Assembly: GCF_026151205.1 (NCBI RefSeq)
Contig: NC_087074.1
Span: 6,014,001-6,078,000, forward strand
Reading direction: 5' to 3'
Origin: Bolinopsis microptera
Taxonomy: Eukaryota; Ctenophora; Tentaculata; Lobata; Bolinopsidae
DNA: 64,000 nucleotides
The notes beneath the pieces are model-generated. The model worked only from the letters and a program-made list of their open reading frames with translations, did not search any database and was not told the DNA's origin. Made by a program: the position numbers and the translations under genes. Below, piece by piece: positions 31,576 through 41,550 of the stretch (positions within the stretch are counted from its first letter, which is position 1; every line of letters begins with the position of its first letter).

Positions 31576-32799
31576 GCAGTTATGTTATTTCGGTTAAGTT
31601 ATCTCAGTACATAAGTGAATCCAATCTATCCCCTGCAATCAAAGTATTTCCATGCCTATTAAGCTATTACAGGAAATTAGGAACATCAGTGGAAAGGTGC
31701 ACTGTCAATCATTATTGCTCCATACCTCCAGTCCTCCTGTTATGTGCAATTCTCACTGCTATGTATGCTCCTCATTTGTATCAATTATATTGATGCTACA
31801 TTGTTATTGAATATGAAATAATTTTCAACCGTATTATTTATTAACTTATTGTAAATAGCAAGTTTGACAAAGGGATTACGTTTATTTTACCCGGAGTTCG
31901 TTTAAGTTTAGTATTGTAAATAGTTAATTTGACGAAGGGAATACGTCTATTTTACCCTGAGTTATGTTTTAGTTCAATCTTGACACAATTTTAAAATTAT
32001 AATTTAATTATTTTATATATATATGTATTGTCCATAACTAGGGTGGCCTGCTAACAGAACCATGATCTGCCTTGATTCATCCTTCAGCACAGAGAAAAGC
32101 TCCTTTTTTTATACATTATGATTACAGAGGATCTGATATTTAGATATATATTGCTGTGCTGTAAAAATTGACTTTATTTATTTATTTATTTTTGTCTGCT
32201 TTAATTGATACTAAATAAAATTGTTGTTTTCTTGAAATTTTTGTTTTCTTATTGCACTATAGTCCTCCTGTGGCCTGTCACGTGACCAAAACGTTTTTTG
32301 CCCATAACTCTCCAGGGAAGCATTTAACCCTACGTCATGGGAGGTTATTCGGAATCAGCGTACAAAAATACACCGATTTAGATCAATCTAAATCTATCTA
32401 GACCAAAGGGCCTTTTCACAAAAATTTTCTTAAAGTTTGGCCGAGCGATTTAGTAGGAGCGGAATTTTGCAGCTCTCTGGCATTGACTCGTTTAAAGGAA
32501 AGCAACCTTGCTCATTCCTGGAAGCTATACTTTATTTAGTGAAGGGCACGCTTGCGAAAAAGGGTAAATTACATATGAAATGAAATGAAATGAAATAATG
32601 TGCTTATATCCCGCCCAAATGGTTAGCTGCCGGCACAAGTGCCAGCTACTAACCATGTCAGAGCGGCTTTAAAGGGTGAGTGAAAAAGACAAGCGTGAAA
32701 ATGAATATGACAATGTTGTAAATAATTTAAATTAGTCTAGGATCTTGTCCTCACAACAAATAATACCACTTCTGATATAATAGCGTCTATTCAAATCGT
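31576..32799. other. LINE 3' region and gene-free sequence
   Basis: Begins with probable LINE 3' untranslated sequence containing an imperfect direct repeat of about 62 bp (31848-31975; units with TTGACRAAGGGATTACGT). A TTTA run (about 32170-32190) and a short TGAAA run (about 32575-32598) are the only other structures. No gene seen. Confidence 0.5.
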
Positions 32800-33958
32800 C
32801 CTTTGCCTTCTGTTACATTTCCAATACCAGCAGATGGTGTTTGGTTTGCTCCTCAGGTGACCGATCCGGAGAAATGAAAACTGTTTTGTGGTGCTGACTC
32901 AGTTTCAGTTTTTTCGATTTCAATAATATCTCGTGGACATTGTTGGTATTTGAGACCGATATTTTGACAGGTCTGGTCTTGTCGGCTAATCTCCTTCCAA
33001 TCGTAGTTTAATCAATAGTGAGTTCTAAATATACAGCTTTAAACCGATTAAGTATGAATGAATGAAATACCTGACAATCCGCACTCTTATAATCCAAAAG
33101 CATGAGTAACTCGTAGTGATGTATGATTTCTAGAAACTTTAAATTAATTTTGGCGCTCACAGGTCCTCGTGAATATGTGATCGCCGCATAAGGTTCTGTA
33201 AATGCGCAGGGCACCTTCAAGCTTAAATTATTCACCTTACTGAGGCAGTCAACCAACGCGTGGCTTTATTTTTATGATATGATATGTTTTGATTGTTATT
33301 AATAAATACCAAAATTTAAATTTGTTTTCCTAAAATTTGTTTTCCTAATCCTGACAGCTTCATAACGTGGTTTTACTTCGATTTGTTCAAACAGTTCGTC
33401 TACTTTATCGGACAGTTTCTCATCATCTGTCTCCATTAAACCAAACACGACCAAATTCCTACTGCGGTCCTCTTTCGATACAGCATTCTGAACTACCTTT
33501 TTCAAGCTCTGTTCTGTCAGTGCAGTTTCCTGCGGGACCTTCGAAACAGCTTTACTGTATGACCTGATCTCAGCTTGTACACTTTCCTGAACGGCAGATT
33601 TAACGGTGGTCTGAACAGATTCCAACTGCTTTGATTTGCCCTCAAGAAGTTCACTCTGCAGTTTAATCACCGAATTTTGAGATCGAATAAGAGAGTTCTT
33701 CAACTCCTCCACATCTTCTTTCATTTTGACAGCTTCTCCTACAAATTGTTTCATATGCCTGTACACACTGTACAATAAATTTGACATAACTTTCTTAGTC
33801 GGTTTCCCTGGTTTTTCAAATTGTTCTGCTGAGAACTCTGATTCCTCACAGTTTGAGGCTTCTTCAAGTTCTGTAATCCAAGACTGGAAATCCTCATGCG
33901 TTTCAGTCAAATACACAGAGCGAGTTGACACACGCTCTAATAATTCCATATCGTCCAT
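32800..33958 (-). pseudogene. LINE ORF1 (coiled-coil, RRM-like) fragment split by an insertion
   Basis: From the ATG at 33958 a 210-residue segment shows a long coiled coil (about residues 65-150: KMKEDVEELKNSLIRSQNSV) and the ORF1p signature RNLVVFGLMETDDEKL. After EAVRIR (about 33345) the frame dies. It resumes at about 33005 as GRRLADKTRPVKISVSNTNN, then LLKSKKLKLSQH and FISPDRSPEEQTKH, the expected next part of such ORF1 proteins. About 330 bp of unrelated sequence lies between. No RT follows. ORF1 proteins of this type bind the LINE RNA. Confidence 0.7.
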
Positions 33959-34124
33959 GATGTACTTAACTTGTATTACAAGGCTACACGGTGAGCGCAG
34001 TGTAATTAAACGATTTTACTAATAAGAGAGCAACTGTTATCAACACACAAGCTAAAAGATTAAACTGAATATTGCATTATACTGCATTATAAGGCCTCCC
34101 CCAGCCTCGTATCTTAGGATTAGA

Positions 34125-34485
34125 TTTGCAAAAATTCCTGAGACACAGGTGCAAAAGTTAAGACAGCAGAATAATCCTAAGACAGCAGAATAATCCTAAG
34201 ACAAAATTTAAGCAATTCTGAGACAGCGAAAAATCCTGAGACAAAATTTAAGAAATCCCGAGACAGCAAAAAAACCTGAGACAAAATTTAAGAAATCCCA
34301 AGACAGCGAAAAAACCTGAGACAAAATTAAGAAACCTGAGACGCGCGAAAAAACCTGAGACAAAATTTAAGAAATCCCGAGACAGCAAAAAATCCTGAGA
34401 CAAAATTTAAGAAAACCTGAGACAGCGAAAAATCCTGAGACAAAATTTAAGAAAACCTGAGACAGCGAAAAATCTTTAGATAGAA
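34125..34485. repeat. Tandem array in the left arm (about 40-bp unit)
   Basis: About nine imperfect units of the type CCTGAGACAAAATTTAAGAA followed by (A)CC(T/C)GAGACAGCGAAAAA. The same array, inverted, lies in the right arm at about 38205-38465 and 39434-39500. Confidence 0.85.
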
Positions 34486-35109
34486 TTTATACAATAACCA
34501 CAAGAATATACATGGATATTACATCTTTTTATTTCTTTCAAAGAATATTACTAGGTATAGTAGGAATGTCAATAAGTCAACAGAATTTGTCTGAAATCTC
34601 TATGTGCCTGCTAATGAAGTGAGTATCCTAGATCATATCTTTACAGGTAGGACCCCCCCCCCCTTACCCCTCCTTAATCTGATTAAAAGCTACAAAAACT
34701 TCCAGAAATGAGATGGCTGGTTAAAACCTACCTTTGGAAAGCTCTGATGAACCTGCCCGTGGAGAAATTAACACACTTAACTTCACCTCAATTGAGCAAT
34801 AAATGCCTATTTATCGCTTATTACTTCATTTATTTTGGATGTACAGTGTGCTTCGTAACTAATTATAATTATTATAATATATCAGTAAATGTGTAAGATA
34901 CTATACCTGAGTGATTACTCCGAACTTTCTAAAAAGCTACAAAGTTAACTTTCTAATAAGCTACGTTGTAGCTGCTACAATGACAACTAATCTTTCGTTT
35001 TACTCCCTACTGTACTAGTTTACTCGTCAATCCAGGTATATGACTATGAGAATGGTCTTGAAACTCTGAATTTAAGAGGGAAGCAGTTTTGGGGACGGGG
35101 AGATTGAAG

Positions 35110-35270
35110 CGGGTGGGCGACAAATGACCCCCCCCCCCTATTGTAAGCCCCCGGCTTACAATTGACCCCCCTATGCAATTACACTGAGTCAATTGATCTC
35201 AGTATAATAACATGGGGGTTAATTGTCGGGGGGTCAAGTGTCGGGGGGTTAATTGTCGTACTAAGCCCTA
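35110..35270. repeat. C-tract inverted-repeat structure
   Basis: CGACAAATGACCCCCCCCCC at the left and GGGGGGTTAATTGTCG at the right are inverted copies of each other. Inner copies of ACAATTGACCCCCC add a second layer. Non-coding; probably a small element nested in the 5.45-kb element. Confidence 0.45.
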
Positions 35271-35814
35271 GATTGTACCTGCTAATGAGGTGAATATCCC
35301 AGATCATAGCTTTACAGTTAGGCCTGTATAATAGAACCCTGATGTTAAAGCGGACATCACCTTCCCCTCCCTAATGTCTGATTGAAAGATTCCTTTCTTA
35401 ATGTACGAATAAGAAAACAAGAATTTTTACTAGTACTATCTTTGTATCTTTAATACACTATCTACTTATTGACTAGCTAGGCTTGCTAAAATTCATCGGC
35501 AAATTACCGCTGCTCGAGTTACCTAGCCAGGCCCATTTCAGTTTTGAGTACTGGAGTCGGTTATCTACAAAGTAGAGTCAAAGCCTAGCTTTTTTGTAAC
35601 TGGCAAGTTCTTTTCCGGATTCAATTTTCAAATAGTCGTGTATTTTCAGATTATTCTTCATTATGTCCTCAATCCTGAGCACTGGGACTACTTAAGTTTT
35701 TGCTACTATCTGAATTATTTGCTCAAGCTACTGCCACTGGCTCGCTAGGTACAAAGGTTTATTTCCTATTTATCATGAAAAAATTTGTGTGCTGGGCTTA
35801 AGTTTACTTGGCGT

Positions 35815-35885
35815 TCACGCAGGTTTGAACTCCCGACCTCCTGCAGAGCCAGTCAATCGCCTAGCCGCTGGGCTACTCGGGTGAT
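35815..35885 (-). ncRNA. tRNA-like sequence, probably SINE-derived or pseudo
   Basis: On the minus strand there is an A-box-like TAGCCCAGCGGCTAGGC and a B-box GAGTTCAAACC at tRNA spacing. The acceptor and anticodon stems do not pair well, so a working tRNA is unlikely. Confidence 0.4.
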
Positions 35886-36402
35886 ACTCTACTAAAATTT
35901 TCGATGTACATATTTATCGCATACAATCCTCTATTTTGAGTTTGTCATAATTGTAATCGGGAAGTGGGAACATTAACAACTCTTCTGCATTTAATTGGAA
36001 CTGTCTGTACTGTGTACACGATAAAACACATAAGATAAATACAAAGATTGTGTACACTACTGTGCTTATATGGAAAACCCAACTAGACTATAATATATCT
36101 TCAGAGTTTCAGGATCATTCTCACATATACTCATAGTTAATAGTTAATAGCACTATGTTTACAGTATGCACTGAAGGGGTATCCTAGGAAGGTTCTTGAA
36201 CTTTTAACAGGTACCCATCCTCATTTAACCCGTTTCCTATCATTCGGCTGAGTCGACCGAGGAGATCGCATAGATCCAATGGATCCTTAGTTACTCCCTA
36301 GACTAGGTGACACTGGGATTCAAACTCATATACCTGGATTGACGAGTAATCCAGTACAGTAGGGAGTAAAACGAGAGACTAGTTGTTGTTGTAACTTATT
36401 AG

Positions 36403-37931
36403 AAAGTTAAGGCCAGAGGGGGGGGGGGGGGTAAATGGCACTTTTGTAGTTTTTGCATATTTGATAATAGCTAACGGAGACGAACAAAAAGAAAAAAACC
36501 GGATCAAAATCTGACCTTGCGCTTCTGAGATATTGTGCGCTCAATTTTGAGGTTTACCTGTAATTACATGTTAAACTGGATCTTTAAACGGCTGTAACTT
36601 TTTTGACCTTTCGATTCCTTAGTTGAGAAAACCGGCCAATCCCTGATCTTGAGGTTTGGTACAGTGGTTCCTTGGACAATTATCCTCACATCTGGTGCAG
36701 CGATTTTTTTTATTTGACTCTGTTCTCAAATTATGAGGTTAACCAGGTCAAAAATTCGAAAAATTTAATTGGTTAACCTCATAATTCGAGAACTGAGTCA
36801 AATAAAAAAACATCGCTGCACCAGATATCTAGATAGTTGTCCAAGGAACCACTGTACCAAATCTCAATATCAGGGGGTGGCTGGTTTTCTCAACTAAGGA
36901 ATCGAAAGGTCAAAAAATGTGTTTTGAGATAGATGTAATTTAGTGTTTTCAAAATTTTGAATATTCACTGGAATGTATCACAGTTCGTTAGTTAGGACTT
37001 TTTATACACTTAATAACGTTTGCTTGATCAGACCTGGCCGTCCCCTAATTGATTTTAGCCACTTTCAGTAATTAATGTCCTTGTATTGTAAAAAATGAGG
37101 TTAACCAAGACTTCCTGTAAACACTAACTGCTTAAAATTTGGTTGTTAACCTCGCTTTAGACCATATAACACTGGGATCGGTTTATCAATATGTTATTAT
37201 ATATGTAGTAAAACATTTGCACAGTATAACGATTAAGTTTTTGAGGTTAACATGTAATTGACTGGTCAGATATTCAAAAAATTAGAGGTTAACCTCATTT
37301 TTCAGCCATTTACGGGTAAAATCTTCTACTAAAATATGGTCAGTTCAAATCACCTTTGTCACGTAATAATAGTTGTAGGCATTGTGATACCAATAGATAC
37401 CTCACTTCGATATTGTGGTACATTACATAAGTAAGAATCGTATGTATATTCCCTACGGTACCAAAATGTGATGGTTAACCTCATTTTTTTCATTTTCTCA
37501 AGATAAAAGAAAGTCAATCAACACATCATCTATTTAGAAATGTGTATACCGTAAACTTACGATGAAAATAATAACTCTATCATTTGATCTATTCTCGCTA
37601 TATCTAAAAGAAGAGGTTAACCTCATTTAATCACGTTTGGATATTACTTTTTCTGATAGTTATGAACCTAAAATTTAGAGTTCACATTTGCTGACCGAAA
37701 TAACAAAAAATTATGGCGTGTAATAAAATATGAACCTCAATTTTATTAACCTCAATGTTGTATAGTCAATTTTGTGAAAATCGGTTAACCTCAATTATAA
37801 AATAAAGTTAATCAGCTACAAATATGTGAATAGCAGCAATGTTTTTGTCATCAAAAATTAAATCGATTTAGAAAATAATATTTTGGTAGAATTTTTTGAC
37901 CCCTTACCCCCCCCCCTCTGGCCTTAACTTT
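36403..37931. repeat. 1.5-kb segment bounded by inverted G-tract termini
   Basis: AAAGTTAAGGCCAGAG followed by a run of about 16 G and TAA (36403-36434) is matched inverted at about 37898-37931. The interior is AT-rich and non-coding. It carries at least ten copies of GAGGTTAACC or its complement and a long hairpin (36605-36920). No target duplication recognised. Confidence 0.65.
36605..36920. repeat. Long imperfect hairpin, arms about 140 bp
   Basis: CTTTTTTGACCTTTCGATTC at about 36599-36618 returns inverted near 36900-36917, with the intervening GGTACAGTGGTTCCTTGGAC / GTCCAAGGAACCACTGTACC pair and a centre near 36757 (GGTTAACC motifs either side). Pairing is high but not perfect. Confidence 0.75.
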
Positions 37932-38204
37932 GTAGCTTTTCAGAAGGGGCATAAGGAGGGAGGGGGATGATGTCCGCTATATAACATCGGGGCCCCCATT
38001 ATACAGTCCTACCTGTAAAGATATGATCTAGGATACTCACTTCATTAGCAGGCACATAGAGATTTTAGACAAATTCTATTGACTTATTGACATTCCTACT
38101 ATACCTAGTAATATTGTATTTATTATATTCTTTGAAAGAAATAAAAAGATGTAATATCCATATTGTATATTCTTGTGGTTATTGTATAAATTCTATCTAA
38201 AGAT

Positions 38205-38465
38205 TTTCCGCTGTCTCAGGTTTTCTTAAATTTTGTCTCAGGATTTTTCGCTGTCTCAGGTTTTCTTAAATTTTGTCTCAGGATTTTTCGCTGTCTCGGG
38301 ATTTCTTAAATTTTGTCTTAGGTTTTTTCGCGCGTCTCAGGATTTCTTAAATTTTGTCTCAGGTTTTTTCGCTGTCTCGGGATTTCTTAAATTTTGTCTC
38401 GGGATTTTTCGCTGTCTTGGGATTTCTTAAATTTTGTCTCAGGATTTTTCGCTGTCTTAGGTTAT
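38205..38465. repeat. Tandem array in the right arm
   Basis: Inverted counterpart of 34125-34485: units TTTTCTTAAATTTTGTCTCA plus GGATTTTTCGCTGTCTCA. It is interrupted by the LINE insertion at 38476 and resumes at 39434. Confidence 0.85.
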
Positions 38466-38475
38466 TTTGACATCT

Positions 38476-39422
38476 GACTTACTGACTTAAGTCGGCTTCT
38501 TGGTCCGAGCAACTACAATTCCTCGCCACACATCGCGGTCAAGCATAACAGATCTTATCTCTTCAACACAGGAAAGGCTGGTGTCCTTCTTTAGCATGTC
38601 CAGAAACGTAAGGTGGGGCCTCCCCGGTCTCCTGTATCCATGCTGAGGGTCCCAGAACAGAAGTTGGTTTGCCAGAAGGTCGTCATGCCTGGCTACATGT
38701 CCAGCCAGTCTCATTCTTCTGGAGGCTATCATCGCTGATGGCTTGGGGATGTTGCCGTATAAATCACTGTTGTTGATGATTTGTGGCCAACGTATGTTCA
38801 AGGCCATCCGGAGCATTCTAGTGTAGCATCCATTGATCCGCTTAGTCATGGATTGGCTTATCGTCCAAGCTTCAGAGCCGTACAGGAGTACGGGCTCAAC
38901 CGTTGCTCGAAAGACACGGATCTTTAAGTCCCTGCGCATTCCAGACTTCCAGGTTGTCTTTAACTGATGACAGGCCCCCCATGCCTTTGCTTTCCTAACA
39001 TCAAAGTCCTTCTCCGCACTCATTATTCTGCTTCCAAGGTAGACAAAGTCATCTACTTGCTCTATCTCCTGCCCACTTGCTGCTTTAATGACGGTAGAGT
39101 CAGACTCAGAGAGATTGACTCTGATGTACTTCGTCTTACTCTCGTTGAGGTGAAGTCCAACGGAGTTAGCAGCCAGCTCCACACTGAGGAGAAGATCTTG
39201 CGCTTGCTCTGCGGTGTCTGTTGTCAGTGCAAGATCGTCAGCAAAGTCGACATCTGTCATCTTAACTGCTGGGTATCTCCTGCTTCTTCTGGGGTTGACA
39301 GTGAAGCCCAGATCTTTGCCTCTAAGTGCTGTTGTCATCACATAGTCAATGACAATCACGAAGAGGTAGGGCGCCAGTGTATCTCCCTGCATAACTCCAG
39401 CAAGTATAAGGAAAGCTTCAGC
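38476..39422 (-). mobile_element. 5'-truncated RTE-like LINE with 11-bp target duplication
   Basis: Minus-strand frame of about 312 codons starts mid reverse transcriptase (GVMQGDTLAPYLFVIVIDYV) and keeps FADDLAL, YLGSRIMS, VLLYGSEAWT and a C-terminal RRMRLAGHVARHDD. Motifs resemble RTE-clade elements. The 3' end is TAA followed by a short TAAGTCAG-type tail. TTTTGACATCT at 38465-38475 and 39423-39433 is the target-site duplication, sitting in the tandem array of the host element. The frame is undamaged, so the insertion is young. The endonuclease half was never copied. Confidence 0.85.
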
Positions 39423-39924
39423 TTTTGACATCTCAGGTTCGCTTAAATTTTGTCTCAGCTTTTTTTGCAGTCTTAGCTTTTCTTAAGCAGTTTGTCTTAT
39501 GAATTTTTGCAAATCCAATCCTAAGATCCGAGGCTGGGGGAGGCCTATTATACTCACCGCCTCGGCGGGTAGTTGATACACCCTTCACAAGCAAGAGCCA
39601 CTTTGGTCTACTTGCTGTGAGGTGTATCAGCTACATGGGTTGGGGGTCCCCCCCTTTTTTAAAAAAAAAATATTGCATTATACTGATTCTGATTTTAAAA
39701 GCTGAGCATGCTAGCCGCGGACAAATTTTTAGTTTGGCTCCTTTGTTTTAGATTGAAAGTAAAATTGCCATGTAACCATATAGATATTGTACACAGTGAG
39801 CATATTATATTTACTGAAAACCTCCTTTGTGTGACCCTTTATAACGAATCTTGAAACTTTCTTAATTGCGAACAGGTTGCGTAAAGCCTTTTCCTATAGA
39901 CAAAATAATTGGTGTAGTGAGTCA

Positions 39925-40764
39925 TTTAATTAGCATCAGAAGAGGTTACAAAAGACCTGAATGAAACCCAAAAATTGCAATTAGATCTTACATCAGAGAA
40001 AGGGGCAAGTTCCTGGCTTTCGTCACTCCCGCTCAAATCATTCGGATTCTGTCTCAACAAGCAAGAATTCAATGATGCCCTAGCCCTAAGGTACAACTTC
40101 GGGATAAAAGATGCTGCAAGAAAATGTGTATGTGGAAGTGACAACTCAATAAACCACTCATTAATATGCAAAAGGGGTGGATATGTATCTCTTCGCCACA
40201 ACTCATTGAGGGATGTGATAGCAGAGCTATTAGACACTGCTGGCTGTAAAGATGTTACCACTGAACCTCTCCTCATTCCTGTCAACGGGAGAGAACTTCC
40301 TGCAGGGGCCAACAAAGCAGATGGAGCTAGATTAGATGTTAGTGCTAGGAGTGTATGAAACCCATTGGAAAGGGCATTTTTAGATGTAAGAGTATTTCAT
40401 GCTCAAGCTCCTTCCAATAAGGCTCTTGGATCTCCAACCACTATGTACAATAGCCACGAGAGACAGAAAAAGAATTTATACAATAAAAGTATTGTAGAAG
40501 TGGAACATGGGACGTTTACACCGATAGTCCTATCAACCACTGGGGGTATGGGAAGGGAAGCTAATCAGTTCTTCAAGAAATTAGCGGATAAACTATCTAG
40601 GAAATCAGGCCAACGATATAGTGAGTCAATGACATTTATTAGGAAGAGAGTAAGATTTGACCTATTGAGAACAACAGTCATAGCTCTAAGAGGAGAGAGA
40701 GGGTTAAAAAGTAGTAGTGCAGTAAAAATAGCAGAATTAGATATAAATCTGGAGCCAGTTCTTT
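39925..40764 (+). pseudogene. Retroelement C-terminal fragment with zinc-binding and nuclease-like regions
   Basis: One frame from about 39925 to the stop at 40764-40766, broken by a TGA at 40356-40358, probably a mutated Trp codon (context SARSV-stop-NPLERAFLDVRVF). It contains a Cys/His cluster CVCGSDNSINHSLICKRGG with RHNSLRD, then ADGARLDVSARS and RAFLDVRVFHAQ, which resemble a PD-(D/E)XK-type nuclease core (inference), and STTGGMGREANQFFKKLADK near the C-terminus. Sequences of this kind occur at the C-terminal end of retroelement polyproteins in many invertebrates. No reverse transcriptase is left here. A piece of the same element lies at 20378-20434. Confidence 0.6.
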
Positions 40765-40766
40765 AA

Positions 40767-41550
40767 ACTGGCTTACTTATACTACTTAAAGGGTGTTTAT
40801 ATATTTTATTTAGTTTTCTATTGAATTTATATTGAATTTTTATATAGGGTAATTGTTATATTATGTGTATATTGCATTGTTCTCTTTAATTAGCATCATA
40901 GCCACCCCAGACAGGTATAGCATGAGACAATTGAGAATTCACTACATCATTACACTACACCACAAATCATGTAAATGTACAGATGAGTATCCTTATTAGA
41001 TACTAGATCTTGAAAGGGCTCCTCATTGGACCCTCTACAAATTCTCGCTTATTAAACTCCTATCTATAATTCCTGCAAAATTTCAAAACAATCTCTTAAA
41101 AACCCTATGAGGATCAATTTTGGTGAATGCAGTTTAAGTGTCGTGCCCAATAGAGTTACACTTACGTACTGACCTCCAAGAACCCACAAATTTTGCCACA
41201 AGATCAATCTTCCACGTCTTAACTTTTCTTAATTTCTAAATCTTCATCAAACTGAATTTATATTTTACAATTCATTTGATAGCTTATTTGATATTGATAT
41301 TGCTGAATTAACTAAGCTCCTGAGATAAATTATATAAATTTTAATCATGAAATACTGCGCGTTGACTGGTTGCCAAAGAGACTGGAAGATCTCAATCCTC
41401 TTTTAGAGGCCACCTTAATTTTCAATCTCATTTCTGTTAACCGCTGATGGACAATGGTATCACTCTTTTCAATTCTTTTCATAGCTCACTTCCCATCCAA
41501 ATTTGATGTTTTCTAGTTAACTAACAGGTTGTTTGCAGGTTTCAAAAGCT
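40767..41550. other. Gene-free stretch upstream of PRMT5
   Basis: AT-rich. It must hold the PRMT5 promoter or a 5' untranslated intron; an acceptor-like TGTTTGCAG ends at 41539, shortly before the PRMT5 ATG. Nothing else seen. Confidence 0.4.

Larger units (their letters stand above)
34092..39546. mobile_element. 5.45-kb element with long inverted termini and 6-bp target duplication (Polinton-like ends)
   Basis: Both ends start AGGCCTCCCCCAGCCTCG and continue as about 48 bp of near-identical inverted sequence. ATTATA flanks each side (34086-34091, 39547-39552). Inside the termini come tandem arrays (next entries) and then a further inverted match of about 250 bp (34480-34715 against 37935-38200), giving arms of roughly 620 bp once the inserted LINE is discounted. 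No polymerase, integrase, ATPase or capsid gene is present. A 6-bp duplication, long inverted arms and a 5'-AG terminus are the hallmarks of Polinton/Maverick elements, so a non-autonomous derivative is possible, but this rests on the ends only. Confidence 0.6.
34085..39669 (+). mobile_element. Small poly-A retroposon, split by the 5.45-kb inverted-repeat element
   Basis: A 17-bp direct repeat (AATATTGCATTATACTG) stands at 34068-34084 and at about 39670-39686, the right copy directly after a run of about ten A. Between them, apart from the inserted element at 34092-39546, only about 130 bp remain (CATTATA at the left, then CTCACCGCCTCGGCGGGTAG onward at 39553). Those 130 bp contain an inverted pair (TGATACACC...AAGCAAG and CTTGCTGTGAGGTGTATCA). 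A target duplication plus A-tail is what LINE-mediated retroposition leaves. Confidence 0.55.
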
